From the NCBI RefSeq assembly GCF_022549215.1, contig NZ_JAKZFC010000007.1, positions 1-64,000 on the forward strand: DNA of 64,000 nt. The letters are read 5' to 3'. Numbering within the stretch: the first letter of the stretch is position 1; every line of letters starts with the position of its first letter. This stretch comes from Solibacillus palustris. Lineage in GTDB: Bacteria; Bacillota; Bacilli; Bacillales_A; Planococcaceae. The position numbers were made by a program, and so were the translations under genes. Shown piece after piece: positions 16,890 to 25,274 of the stretch. The notes beneath the pieces were generated by a model. It ran no database searches and was not told the origin of the DNA. It saw only the letters and a list, made by a program, of their open reading frames with translations.

Positions 16890-17148
16890 TCAAAAGTATT
16901 TACAATAAAAATCCAGTCTTATTTTTCTGCTTAACTGAGCATATATTTTTGTAGTTTCACTCTTTTCATGACCCAGCAAACTTTAAATCATGTCAATTGG
17001 CGCACCGTTATTTATCATATGCGTTGCATAGCTGTGTCGTAATTGATGCAGATGTAGTCTCTTTTTTATTCCAGCTCGATTTGATATACGCTTGATAGTA
17101 TAAGGAGTTGCATTAGACTTATGTGGATTTACAACGTTAAGCACGAAA
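16890..17148 (-). pseudogene. C-terminal relic of a tyrosine recombinase
   Basis: The minus strand reads NATPYTIKRISNRAGI, then LHLHQLRHSYATHMINNGAP, IDMI-stop-SLLGHEKSETTKIYAQL and SRKIRL. HxLRH, LGH and the Tyr of TKIYAQL are catalytic motif elements of phage-type/XerC-like integrases. A TAA replaces the glutamine codon expected in IQSLLGH (one C-to-T change). The N-terminal two thirds are missing, and the frame runs directly into the repeat palindrome at 17151. It is a dead fragment of an integrase. Confidence 0.85.
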
Positions 17149-17150
17149 AA

Positions 17151-17174
17151 GTTCCCAAATACGATTTTGGGAAC
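17151..17174. repeat. perfect 9-6-9 palindrome (family A) beside the recombinase relic
   Basis: GTTCCCAAA-TACGAT-TTTGGGAAC is a perfect inverted repeat with a six-base centre. On the minus strand it is followed by TTTTTCGTGCTTAACGTTGTA, the tail also seen after the copy at 1025. Geometry and location are discussed in the findings. Confidence 0.75.
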
Positions 17175-17264
17175 GGGGGTAGACTGTAATAACATTGAGA
17201 TTTACGTTACCGAACGAGGATTTGATTGCTTTCTATTTAACCAAACAAATTAGGGGGTGATGTT

Positions 17265-17423
17265 ATAGACGTAGAGAAAAAAGGTGGTTCTCTATTAATC
17301 ACAATTGGTTGGTTATCTGTGGGGTTATTAACTATTAATTTAATGCCACCATTTCTTATATTTTTCCCTATATGCATAGGAGTAGTGTGTGACGGTACCC
17401 CAAAATTGTTTTATCGTTATTGA
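17265..17423 (+). CDS. possible small membrane protein without a standard start, 52 aa
   Basis: An ideal AGGGGGTGAT ribosome site (17253-17261) is followed by a 53-codon frame reading DVEKKGGSLLITIGWLSVGL, then INLMPPFLIFFPICIGVV and DGTPKLFYRY. It has two hydrophobic segments and a sensible tail, so it looks like a real small membrane protein. No ATG, GTG or TTG lies in frame within reach of the ribosome site; the position where a start is expected reads ATA. Either ATA is used or the start codon has been lost. The stop overlaps the family E repeat. Confidence 0.35.
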   Translation: MDVEKKGGSLLITIGWLSVGLLTINLMPPFLIFFPICIGVVCDGTPKLFYRY

Positions 17424-17474
17424 TAAAATGACCCTATTTCATATCGAATTATTCAGTTTAATTCCAACTAAGCA
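17420..17474 (+). repeat. family E repeat, copy 1
   Basis: TTGATAAAATGACCCTATTT followed by CATATCGAATTATTCA and TTAATTCCAA matches 31869-31923 with only a few differences. Here it sits directly before a family F copy. Confidence 0.7.
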
Positions 17475-17480
17475 ACCTCT

Positions 17481-17524
17481 TCACAATGTGTGGAGTGTAT
17501 GTGCCAACATATGGGTGTGTTGGG
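17481..17524 (+). repeat. family F repeat, copy 1
   Basis: CACAATGTGTGGAGTGTATG then TGCCAACATATGGGTGTGTTGG. It matches 30782-30828 and can form a hairpin. It lies immediately after the stop of the minus-strand HutD gene. Confidence 0.55.
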
Positions 17525-17533
17525 TACCTAATC

Positions 17534-18151
17534 TTAAAAAATCACGCTTGCTCTTATGACATTGGCTTCAGCTTCAGCTTTATTGATTATTTTTATAGAG
17601 ATGCTTGTTTCCGAAGGTTCACTGTTTAATAGGAGCAAGTCACCCTCTTCTACATCGATAGCTTCCTGATCGTCAATCGTTATTTGAAGCGGGCCGGTGA
17701 TGCAATAAAAAGCTTCAGCTATTTGACGTCCAATAGGGTTATTAGGATTGACTGTTTCGTGATAACCACCTTTTTCTACAGTTATGGCTTCAAGGTCACC
17801 GTTGCAACCTTCCGACAGCATGAGATTGAAATCTCTTACTTTGCCAAAGCTTCGAGTAGTCCATCCTCCACTGAATCGATCTTGTTCAAAAGGCTTTAAA
17901 TGTACGTGATGATGCCCTTCATGTTTTAGCGTCATTTCTCCATCAATGACCATAATTAACCTGTTTATATCCGGGAGAGAAGTAAAAACAGACTCTTCTA
18001 ATTCAACTATAGCTGAACTAATTCTCCACTTAAAGTTACGCTCTTTATAATCTGCATCCTCAGGATAAATGGCTAGCTGCGTAGTGAATCCACCTGACCA
18101 TTCATTGGTCGTTTGCTCATTTTTTCTAATCAGTTGTATTGAATACGACAT
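17534..18151 (-). CDS. HutD/Ves family protein
   Basis: A 205-aa soluble bicupin-type protein. It carries the family's conserved features: NEWSGGFTTQLAIYPE (about 16-31), FKWRISSAIVELEESVFTSL (about 40-59), INRLIMVIDGEMTL and FSGGWTT. In other bacteria HutD is linked to histidine utilisation and Ves to cold-induced functions, but no hut genes lie nearby, so that role is not supported here. The ATG follows GAAGGAG. Single gene. Confidence 0.85.
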   Translation of the reverse strand: MSYSIQLIRKNEQTTNEWSGGFTTQLAIYPEDADYKERNFKWRISSAIVELEESVFTSLPDINRLIMVIDGEMTLKHEGHHHVHLKPFEQDRFSGGWTTRSFGKVRDFNLMLSEGCNGDLEAITVEKGGYHETVNPNNPIGRQIAEAFYCITGPLQITIDDQEAIDVEEGDLLLLNSEPSETSISIKIINKAEAEANVIRASVIF

Positions 18152-18443
18152 ATTTTTAATTCTCCTTCTCTACTTAGGGGTACCAGTTCATCAAATCATT
18201 CCGACAATACATTGATTATGGTTTGGATAAAAAATCTGCATTAAAAATGGTTGTATTCATCTCCAAAACTCGGTATCTTCCCGTTTGTAAAATATTATTG
18301 ATATTAGTTATTTGAAGCTTTAGATATCTCAGATTCAGTAAATTTCTCAGATAAAATTTCGGAAAAATGTTGATAGGAATCTCCGTAATCTCATTTCAAT
18401 TGTACTCATTTTAACATAGTTTGAATAACTTATTTTTCCCCAT
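18152..18443. other. spacer with a short coding relic
   Basis: On the minus strand, 18308-18390 reads DYGDSYQHFSEILSEKFTES, then EISKASNN and a stop, preceded by an in-frame stop. It looks like the last 27 codons of a lost gene. The rest of the gap shows nothing beyond a possible promoter for that strand. Confidence 0.35.
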
Positions 18444-18507
18444 AAAAAAGCATCTTCGAATTGAATTTGAGGTATCTAAACCAGAAATCTATCGTAGATG
18501 CTTTTTT
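18444..18507 (-). terminator. terminator at the end of the eight-gene operon
   Basis: AAAAAAGCATCT (18444-18455) and AGATGCTTTTTT (18496-18507) form a perfect 12-bp stem enclosing a 40-base loop with its own weak pairing. T-runs occur on both sides. It lies 31 bases after the dsdA stop. Confidence 0.75.
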
Positions 18508-18537
18508 AATTGTTTATACTTTTGGGGGATGTCCCAT

Positions 18538-19878
18538 TTAAAGTGATAACATTACTCCTTTTTTATAATACTCATGCATTATTTCTTTAGGAACCATACT
18601 TCCACCGGTTGCCCACATGAGATGTACAGCATTTTTCATTTTATCCTTTAAGTTATGAATTTTTATATATTCCATACCTTGTTTCTCGCCCCATAATTTT
18701 ACTGGTCCAATTACAGCAGCTAATGCAGAAGGCTCTAGATGAATATTTTCTTTATCAGCCAATGTGCTCAATAATTTAAATAACACATTGTCACTTACCG
18801 TATAACTTCCGCTTAATAAAGGTTCGATAATTGGGCCAACGAACCCTGATGGTCTTCCGACTGCTAGGCCATCTGCTGCAGTGAAGTTGTCAATTCCAAA
18901 ATCTTGTACAGACACCTTATCATGTAGCCCTGTCATCAGTCCAAGTAACATACTTGGTGAATGTGTAGGTTCTGCAAAGAAGCAATGTACATAATCTTGA
19001 TATATTAGTTTCAAACCATAAGCTACTCCCCCGGGTCCACCACCAACTCCACATGGAAGGTAAATAAATAGCGGATGATTTTCATTTACTATTATATTTA
19101 AATCCTCTAATTGTTTTTGTAATCTACTCGCTGCCACTGCATAGCCTAAAAATAGATCCTGAGAGTTTTCGTCATCAATGAAGTAACAATTCGGGTTACA
19201 CAGCGCCTGCTTTCGCCCTTCTTTAACGGCTTCACCATAATCTCCCGTATATTCTATAACCATTGCTCCTTTACTTTTTAAAAGATCTTTTTTCCATTTC
19301 TTTGCATCAGCAGACATATGGACCGTTACTTTAAAACCTAATTTGGTACTCATGATACCTATACTTAACCCTAGGTTTCCTGTAGAACCTACTGCAATTG
19401 AGTATTGCGAAAAGAAGTTTCTGAATTTTTCACTATCAAGGATGGAATAATCATCATTTACAGTCAATAAACCATGGTTAAGAGCCAACGTTTCTGCGTG
19501 TTTCAACACTTCATAAATGCCGCCGCGTGCTTTAATGGAACCTGAAATGGGAAGATGGCTGTCCAATTTCAACAAAAACTCCCCCTCTAACGGTTGCTCA
19601 CACATGTTTGATAAATGTTGATGCATTGCTGGGATGGGTACAAGAGGAGATTCAATGATTCCGTTTCGTTTTTTTGTTTCAGGAAAAACTTTAGCAATGT
19701 ATGGAGCAAAACGCTTTAGTCTTTCCTCGGCATCTTTTACATCGTTTTCATTAAACTGAAGATCATTACCATTTTTTTTAAATGGGTCATATTTAGGATT
19801 TGACCAAAACACTTCCTTTGTAGCAACTAATTCGTTTATTAAAGGATATTCTTTTATCCAATCTTGTATAGTTTTCAT
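18538..19878 (-). CDS. dsdA: D-serine dehydratase (D-serine ammonia-lyase)
   Basis: A 446-aa fold-type II PLP enzyme that converts D-serine to pyruvate and ammonia. It opens with the family-typical [19 protein letters not shown]. The PLP lysine lies in [18 protein letters not shown] (about 108-125). The phosphate-binding loop region [25 protein letters not shown] and [12 protein letters not shown] match DsdA. It is the last gene of the operon, 27 bases after the HAD gene. DsdA genes usually sit with a DsdX-type transporter or DsdC regulator; here it follows an ABC importer and phosphohydrolases, which points to a D-serine-releasing substrate or D-serine itself. Confidence 0.92.
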   Translation of the reverse strand: MKTIQDWIKEYPLINELVATKEVFWSNPKYDPFKKNGNDLQFNENDVKDAEERLKRFAPYIAKVFPETKKRNGIIESPLVPIPAMHQHLSNMCEQPLEGEFLLKLDSHLPISGSIKARGGIYEVLKHAETLALNHGLLTVNDDYSILDSEKFRNFFSQYSIAVGSTGNLGLSIGIMSTKLGFKVTVHMSADAKKWKKDLLKSKGAMVIEYTGDYGEAVKEGRKQALCNPNCYFIDDENSQDLFLGYAVAASRLQKQLEDLNIIVNENHPLFIYLPCGVGGGPGGVAYGLKLIYQDYVHCFFAEPTHSPSMLLGLMTGLHDKVSVQDFGIDNFTAADGLAVGRPSGFVGPIIEPLLSGSYTVSDNVLFKLLSTLADKENIHLEPSALAAVIGPVKLWGEKQGMEYIKIHNLKDKMKNAVHLMWATGGSMVPKEIMHEYYKKGVMLSL

Positions 19879-19904
19879 CTTTCATCTCCCTTCGGCATTA
19901 ACAC

Positions 19905-20777
19905 TTATTCTTGATCCACGAAGTTCTTTATATACCGGTAAATTGCATAAGCTACCCCATTTTCATTACTTTTAAGCGTTGTCGTTGTACAAACAGCTTT
20001 TATGGTATCTTTCGCATTTCCCATTGCTACACTGTAACCCACTTTTTCGAACATTGATAAATCATTGTTGCTGTCCCCGATGGCCATAGCCTGATCTAAA
20101 GAACCATTTATCAAGATAGCCAATTTTTCAAGGGCCATTCCTTTTGAAGCACTTTTGCTGGTAATTTCAATGTTATGATCGGCAGACGAAACAACCATTA
20201 ACTCATCAAACTTTTCAAATCGGTCCCATGCTTCCTCTAATTTCTTTTTATCAAACGAACACGCTACTATATTGTGAAATTCTTCCTCGTTTTTTAAGAT
20301 ATCATGATAGTTTTCAACTAAAACATATCCAAACTGATCAAACTGTCTTTCCGCTACTTCAACTAATTCTTTTAAATTTGAATCCAAATCTGCGTTTAGC
20401 AACCTTCGAATCTCATTATGGAATTGTTCTCTACCCTTTTTTAGAGTATAAATGGCATTATTAGTAAACACTTCGTAATAATAATTCCGTTCATCTAACC
20501 ATTGGAGAATAGATTCGACACGCTCTTTAGTTATCGAAATAGAAGAAATGCTCTCTCCATTTTTTGAATGAATGGTTGCTCCATTTGTGCCGATTACGAA
20601 TGGAGAAATCCCGGCTTTTTTGCAAATTTCTTGAACATCAAAATAGGCACGCCCTGTTGAAATAACCACTTCAAAGCCTCTATCTTGTGCATATTGAATC
20701 GCCTTTATATTTTCATCACTAATTTCATTCTGATCATTTAATAATGTTCCGTCTAAATCTGTTGCAATGAAACTCAT
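19905..20777 (-). CDS. HAD phosphatase, Cof type
   Basis: A 290-aa cytoplasmic HAD-superfamily (class IIB, Cof-like) phosphatase. Motif I is IATDLDGTLLND (Asp8 nucleophile, Asp10 acid/base), motif II is ISTGR, motif III uses Lys of SKSASKGMAL (about 207-216), and motif IV is AIGDSNNDLSMFE (about 230-242). Family members dephosphorylate sugar phosphates and related metabolites. It lies 27-28 bases from its neighbours in the operon. Inference: it removes phosphate from an imported or intermediate compound. Confidence 0.88.
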   Translation of the reverse strand: MSFIATDLDGTLLNDQNEISDENIKAIQYAQDRGFEVVISTGRAYFDVQEICKKAGISPFVIGTNGATIHSKNGESISSISITKERVESILQWLDERNYYYEVFTNNAIYTLKKGREQFHNEIRRLLNADLDSNLKELVEVAERQFDQFGYVLVENYHDILKNEEEFHNIVACSFDKKKLEEAWDRFEKFDELMVVSSADHNIEITSKSASKGMALEKLAILINGSLDQAMAIGDSNNDLSMFEKVGYSVAMGNAKDTIKAVCTTTTLKSNENGVAYAIYRYIKNFVDQE

Positions 20778-20804
20778 ATTCTATTGCTCCTTTTAATAAA
20801 ATGA

Positions 20805-21587
20805 TTATGCTTGAATCAAATTGATTTCCTTTAAACTCGAATGATTTCTCCATTCCTCTGGAAATGGTTGCTCGGAGACAATTACATCGACTTTTTCTAG
20901 AGGACAAACTTTACAAAATGTGTCGACACCAATTTTAGAATAATCCGTTAGCAATATAACTTGCTTTGATACCTCAACCATTTTGCGTGAAACTAATGAT
21001 TCATGTAGATGATAATTACTAACCCCACTTTGAATAGAAACGCCACCAGCTGAAATAAACGCTTTATCAATATTAAATTGATTTAACATTTGTTCAGTGA
21101 GACTGCCGCTTATAGATTGCTGCTTTGAATCAATTTGTCCACCTAATAATAGAATTTGTCCTGTAAACTTATTTTGATTGAGCGACTCGGTCAACACAGA
21201 CGACACTGGAAGAGAATTAGTTATTATCGTAATGTCTTTTTTATTTTCAATACACTGCGCAAATTCAAGCATGGTTGTCCCTACATCAATGATAATCACA
21301 TCTCCGTTAGAAATGAGTTCTACTGCTTTTTTTCCAACCTTAACTTTCGCATCTTGATTCACCGTTGCACGCTGTGTAAATGGAGGTTCCTCAAATTCAA
21401 AGACTATTTTTATCGCTCCACCGTAAACCTTCTTTAAAAGTCCCTTTTCCTCTAATATCATCAAATCGCGTCGAATCGTTTCCTCTGAAACATTAAATTG
21501 ATCCACTAATTCTATGACTTTTACTTTGCCTGTTTTATTCAGTTCTTTTAAAATTTCGTTCTTTCTTTCTTCAGGTAATACAGACAT
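20805..21587 (-). CDS. DeoR family transcriptional regulator
   Basis: A 260-aa regulator. The N-terminal winged helix (RKNEILKELNKTGKVKVIEL, then QFNVSEETIRRDLMILEEKG, about 8-50) is a textbook DeoR/GlpR DNA-binding domain. The C-terminal DeoRC sensor (about 75-230) includes GKKAVELISNGDVIIIDVGT and the later LTDYSKIG, used to bind phosphorylated sugars or related effectors. It is encoded inside the operon it probably controls. Tandem sites upstream of the first gene (26411-26430) are candidate operators. Confidence 0.9.
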   Translation of the reverse strand: MSVLPEERKNEILKELNKTGKVKVIELVDQFNVSEETIRRDLMILEEKGLLKKVYGGAIKIVFEFEEPPFTQRATVNQDAKVKVGKKAVELISNGDVIIIDVGTTMLEFAQCIENKKDITIITNSLPVSSVLTESLNQNKFTGQILLLGGQIDSKQQSISGSLTEQMLNQFNIDKAFISAGGVSIQSGVSNYHLHESLVSRKMVEVSKQVILLTDYSKIGVDTFCKVCPLEKVDVIVSEQPFPEEWRNHSSLKEINLIQA

Positions 21588-21614
21588 CTTTCTCGCCCCG
21601 TTATCATTTATAAT

Positions 21615-22628
21615 TTATAAAATAATGCACTCTTTCTTCGGTAAAAACATTTGAACACGTGTTCCTTGTTCAAACATTGTTCCTTGGTGATGAAGATAGT
21701 CTACAAAGAAAGAGGCCTCTTCTGTGTCTACCTCATATCTTAAAACATTCCCGGTCATAGATACATCTTTAATAACACCATTAATGCCCCAGTTCTCATG
21801 TAAATCCAAGCTATCTTCACCAAAACGAACTAATTGTAAAACTTCAGGACGAATGGCCACTTCATTTCCTTTTAAGTCTGTGCAACGAACGAGTTTACGG
21901 AACACTTCCATAGTACAAACGTTGTAGTTCCCAATAAACTTAGCAACAAATGTATTGACTGGCGAAATATAAATTTCTGATGGAGAACCGGATTGTACAA
22001 CTTGTCCTTTATTCATGATAAAAATTCGATCAGACATCGTCATGGCTTCTTCCTGATCATGCGTAACAAAAATTGTTGTAATATCTAATTCTTTCTGAAT
22101 TCTCTTTAATTCTTTTTGCAAACTTTTTCTAATTTTAGCATCTAATGCGCTTAAGGGTTCGTCCAAAAGAAGTACTTTCGGCTCCATAACAAGCGCACGG
22201 GCAAGTGCAACCCTCTGCTGTTGTCCACCAGATAATTGATGAGGATAAGACTCTTCTTTTCCTAATAAATCTACCATCTCGATCATCTTTTTTACTCTTG
22301 ATTTTATGTTTTTTTCTTTCTTCATTTTAAGGCCGTACGCGATATTATCAAAAACGGTCATATTCGGGAAAAGCGCATAAGATTGAAACACCATACCAAC
22401 TTCACGCTGACGCGGTGATAAATTAGTAATATCATTTCCATCGATTAAGATACTACCTGCATCAACATCTTCAAGCCCTGCAATGGAACGTAATAATGTA
22501 CTTTTCCCACACCCACTTTGCCCAAGAAGTGTAACAAACTCACCCTTTTTCAAAGTTATCGAAATACTATTTAAAACGACTTGATTCTCATATCCCTTAG
22601 TCACTTGTTCAATAGTTACATAGCTCAT
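21615..22628 (-). CDS. ABC importer ATP-binding protein
   Basis: A 337-aa ATPase of the PotA/FbpC/PhnT type. Walker A GQSGCGKSTLL (about 36-46); Q-loop MVFQSYALFP; signature HQLSGGQQQRVALARAL (about 133-149); Walker B VLLLDEPLSALD; switch TIFVTHDQEEAMTMSD. A C-terminal TOBE-type domain (about 240-337) is present. Its ATG overlaps the stop of the second permease, so the two are coupled. It powers uptake through the two permeases. Confidence 0.92.
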   Translation of the reverse strand: MSYVTIEQVTKGYENQVVLNSISITLKKGEFVTLLGQSGCGKSTLLRSIAGLEDVDAGSILIDGNDITNLSPRQREVGMVFQSYALFPNMTVFDNIAYGLKMKKEKNIKSRVKKMIEMVDLLGKEESYPHQLSGGQQQRVALARALVMEPKVLLLDEPLSALDAKIRKSLQKELKRIQKELDITTIFVTHDQEEAMTMSDRIFIMNKGQVVQSGSPSEIYISPVNTFVAKFIGNYNVCTMEVFRKLVRCTDLKGNEVAIRPEVLQLVRFGEDSLDLHENWGINGVIKDVSMTGNVLRYEVDTEEASFFVDYLHHQGTMFEQGTRVQMFLPKKECIIL

Positions 22629-23500
22629 TATTTTTCACCTTCTACAGCAGAATTTTTAAGACGGTATTGTTTTTTTAAAAAAGAAAAAACACGCTTCTTA
22701 TTTGACACGACACCATTTTTTTCGTTTTTTAACGTGAGTTTTAATACTGTCCCCGTTAACAGTAAAATCATTGAGTAATAAGTAATAACAATTGCACTTG
22801 TTAAGTGACCGCTGCTGTTCAGTTTGTCTGCAAGATAAATTTGAATGGTTTCAAATCGACCTCCGACAAGTAAATTGGCCATAGCAAACTCACTAAATAA
22901 AAGCGCGACTGATAATAAGGTAGACACTAAAATTCCAGATATAATATTTGGAAACACCACTGTACGAAACGCCTGGAATTTTGTAGCTCCTAACAATTCA
23001 GCTGCATCGACCAACTGTACAGCATTAAGCGTACGAAGACTGTTACGAATACCTTGATACATAAATGGTAAAATGGTGATGAAATAAGCACCAATTAAAA
23101 TCCAAGGCGTTCCGGCAATTTGAATCGGTCCATTTGAATATACCTTGATTAATCCAACAGCTCCAACAATTGGAGGAATACCATAAGGCAGCATAGCTAC
23201 TGCTTGCAACAATCTTTCCCACTTACTGAAATAAACTGTGATGATAAAAATAGTTGGTAGCATAATAACAACACTAAGACCTACAGACATGACAATTAAA
23301 AACAGCGTTCTTTGAAAAGCATCATAAAACCGTCCATCTTGAAATAATTCAATATACCATTTCATTGTATAACTCTCAGGTAAAATAGTATGATCCCATT
23401 TACCAGCAATTGAGAATAAAAATGTTCCTACAAGTGGAATTAATAAATATATAACTAGTAATCCCACAATCACTTTATGGAAAGTTAATGATACTTTCAT
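22628..23500 (-). CDS. ABC importer permease 2
   Basis: A 290-aa integral membrane protein of the binding-protein-dependent type with about six membrane segments. The EAA-type loop for contacting the ATPase is AAELLGATKFQAFRTVVFPN (about 162-181). It starts at ATG behind AGGAGGG and overlaps permease 1 by 4 bases. It is paired with the 284-aa permease, as in Pot/Phn/Fbp importers. Confidence 0.9.
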   Translation of the reverse strand: MKVSLTFHKVIVGLLVIYLLIPLVGTFLFSIAGKWDHTILPESYTMKWYIELFQDGRFYDAFQRTLFLIVMSVGLSVVIMLPTIFIITVYFSKWERLLQAVAMLPYGIPPIVGAVGLIKVYSNGPIQIAGTPWILIGAYFITILPFMYQGIRNSLRTLNAVQLVDAAELLGATKFQAFRTVVFPNIISGILVSTLLSVALLFSEFAMANLLVGGRFETIQIYLADKLNSSGHLTSAIVITYYSMILLLTGTVLKLTLKNEKNGVVSNKKRVFSFLKKQYRLKNSAVEGEK

Positions 23501-24351
23501 CGTAAGTCCCTCCTAATGCGGCGCATCATTCGTTCATTGAACCACATCGCCCCTATCATGGTTAATGCTAGAAGCACTCCCAACGCACTGCCAAGCTGCG
23601 GCTTTAATGCAACGTCACTAGCAACTAATGATGCAATTTGTAACGACAATAAATTATAGTTACTGCCGACCAATGCATAGGCTGTAGCGTAAGCTCCCAT
23701 CGCATTAGCAAATAGAATACTGAATGTACCTACAATACTAGGTAAGAGAACTGGAATCCCGATGCGACGCCAAAACGAGAATGATGACCCTCCTAATAAA
23801 GAAGAGGCTTCTTTCCATTGCTTCTTAATTCCTTGATAAGATGGATAGATAAGCATAACAGCAAGTGGAATTTGGAAATAAATATAAACGAGAATGAGAC
23901 CTGTCCACGAATACAAATTAAAATCCGCAAACACTTCCCATCCAAGCTTGGCAAAAAGCAATGTAAACAATCCATTATTTCCAAGTAAAATAATATAAGA
24001 AAATGAAAGTGGAATGCCCTCAAAATTCGATGTCATATTAGCAATCATCAATAGTCGGTTTTGTATTTTTTGTGAAAACTTTGTAATTGAATAGGCAGCA
24101 ATGACAGCAATAATGACAGAAACTACAGCAGAAAATAAGGAAATAACAAGGCTATTTTGAATGGCTTGTAAGTAAAAATCACTTTGAAATATCGTGATAT
24201 ATTGATCAATCGTAACTTGTATTCCATCGTCTGCATAAAAACTATTTTTAATCATTGCCAGTAAGGGCCCTATTTCAAACCCAATCACAAACAAAATAAA
24301 TGGCAGTAAAAGAGCTAATAAGTAAATTTTTTGTTTTTTTATTTTTCTCAA
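23497..24351 (-). CDS. ABC importer permease 1
   Basis: A 284-aa membrane protein with about six segments. The EAA-type loop is KEASSLLGGSSFSFWRRIGI. The frame is open from 24381, but GAGGAGCG lies about 9 bases before a TTG at 24351 that begins LRKIKKQKIYLLALLLPF, a normal positively charged start before the first membrane helix, so I used that. It follows the alkaline-phosphatase-type gene by about 100 bases, the largest gap in the operon. Confidence 0.85.
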   Translation of the reverse strand: MRKIKKQKIYLLALLLPFILFVIGFEIGPLLAMIKNSFYADDGIQVTIDQYITIFQSDFYLQAIQNSLVISLFSAVVSVIIAVIAAYSITKFSQKIQNRLLMIANMTSNFEGIPLSFSYIILLGNNGLFTLLFAKLGWEVFADFNLYSWTGLILVYIYFQIPLAVMLIYPSYQGIKKQWKEASSLLGGSSFSFWRRIGIPVLLPSIVGTFSILFANAMGAYATAYALVGSNYNLLSLQIASLVASDVALKPQLGSALGVLLALTMIGAMWFNERMMRRIRRDLR

Positions 24352-24449
24352 GACTATTCGCTCCTCTTTGTTCTCAAACAATGGGGAATTGATTTAACGA
24401 ACGCACTGTTAAACCAATTCCGGCCAATCTTCATTCTTTAAATGGTCAA

Positions 24450-25274
24450 TTAACGCTTAAATCCTGGCAATTGATATGAAATCATTTTATCGGACGGCTC
24501 AATATTCAAAAGTTCACAAACAAGCGGTGCAAATCCTAATTGCGGAACTACTTCATTATTGTAAATGCCCGGTTCAACTTTTGGACTAATAATGAAGAGT
24601 GGAACATCACGCTCACCATCCGTTATGCCGCCATGGTTCCCAGTTTCACTCATGCCATGGTCAGATGTAATTAATATGTGATAGCCTTCTTTCATCCAGA
24701 TTGGTAAAAGTTGTGCCAACAAGCTCCCCACTTTTAAAATTTGTTCACGATATTCTTTCGATTCTGAACCAAATATTTCTCCTTTTACATCTACACCAAG
24801 CGGATGAATATATAAAAAATGTGGGTCATACTTTCTGCGCAATGCTTCTGCATCCATTAACACATGACTGTCTGGATAGTCATCATCCCAATAAAATTTT
24901 CCGTATTGAATCGGATTGGACTCATCCTCTTGCTCACGATCTTCAATAAAATGGAATGGTGCGCGATTATACAGTTCGCTTACCCAGTAATACGATGCTG
25001 TTCCGTTTCTTAAGCCATTTTCTTTCGTAAGGTGAAAAAGACTTTTCTCGGTAGATAGACGAACCGCTTGATTAGACGTAATTCCGTTCACCGATGCCGG
25101 TGTACCCGTTAGTAACACCTCATATAATGGGCGGGAAAGACTCGGAAGCTCTGACTTTACTTTATAAAGTGCCGCCTGATTTGTTTCAACTAAATGTTGA
25201 ATAAATCCAAGAGCTTCACATGCTTTATCATATCTCATACCATCAACAACAATTGCTATTACTTTATTTGACAT
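24450..25274 (-). CDS. alkaline-phosphatase-superfamily hydrolase, cytoplasmic
   Basis: A 274-aa metal-dependent phosphohydrolase of the nucleotide pyrophosphatase/phosphonoacetate hydrolase branch. Metal-site pieces: AIVVDGMR (Asp10) at the start; PSLSRPLYEVLLTG (about 44-57), where family members carry a nucleophilic Thr/Ser; ILITSDHGMSETGNHGG (about 203-219). Where relatives show DSSGH, this protein has HPLGVDVKG, so the site is diverged. No signal peptide is present, so it acts inside the cell on an imported molecule. Its ATG overlaps the binding-protein gene by 11 bases. Substrate could be a phosphonate, phosphodiester or phosphomonoester. Confidence 0.8.
   Translation of the reverse strand: MSNKVIAIVVDGMRYDKACEALGFIQHLVETNQAALYKVKSELPSLSRPLYEVLLTGTPASVNGITSNQAVRLSTEKSLFHLTKENGLRNGTASYYWVSELYNRAPFHFIEDREQEDESNPIQYGKFYWDDDYPDSHVLMDAEALRRKYDPHFLYIHPLGVDVKGEIFGSESKEYREQILKVGSLLAQLLPIWMKEGYHILITSDHGMSETGNHGGITDGERDVPLFIISPKVEPGIYNNEVVPQLGFAPLVCELLNIEPSDKMISYQLPGFKR

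Noticed and set aside
17151-17174. Considered a chromosome dimer resolution (dif) site
   Set aside because: The sequence does not resemble the Bacillus dif site, and several diverged copies exist, which a dif site would not show.
17534-18151. HutD taken as sign of a histidine-utilisation operon
   Set aside because: No hutH, hutU, hutI or hutG nearby, so only the family name is used.
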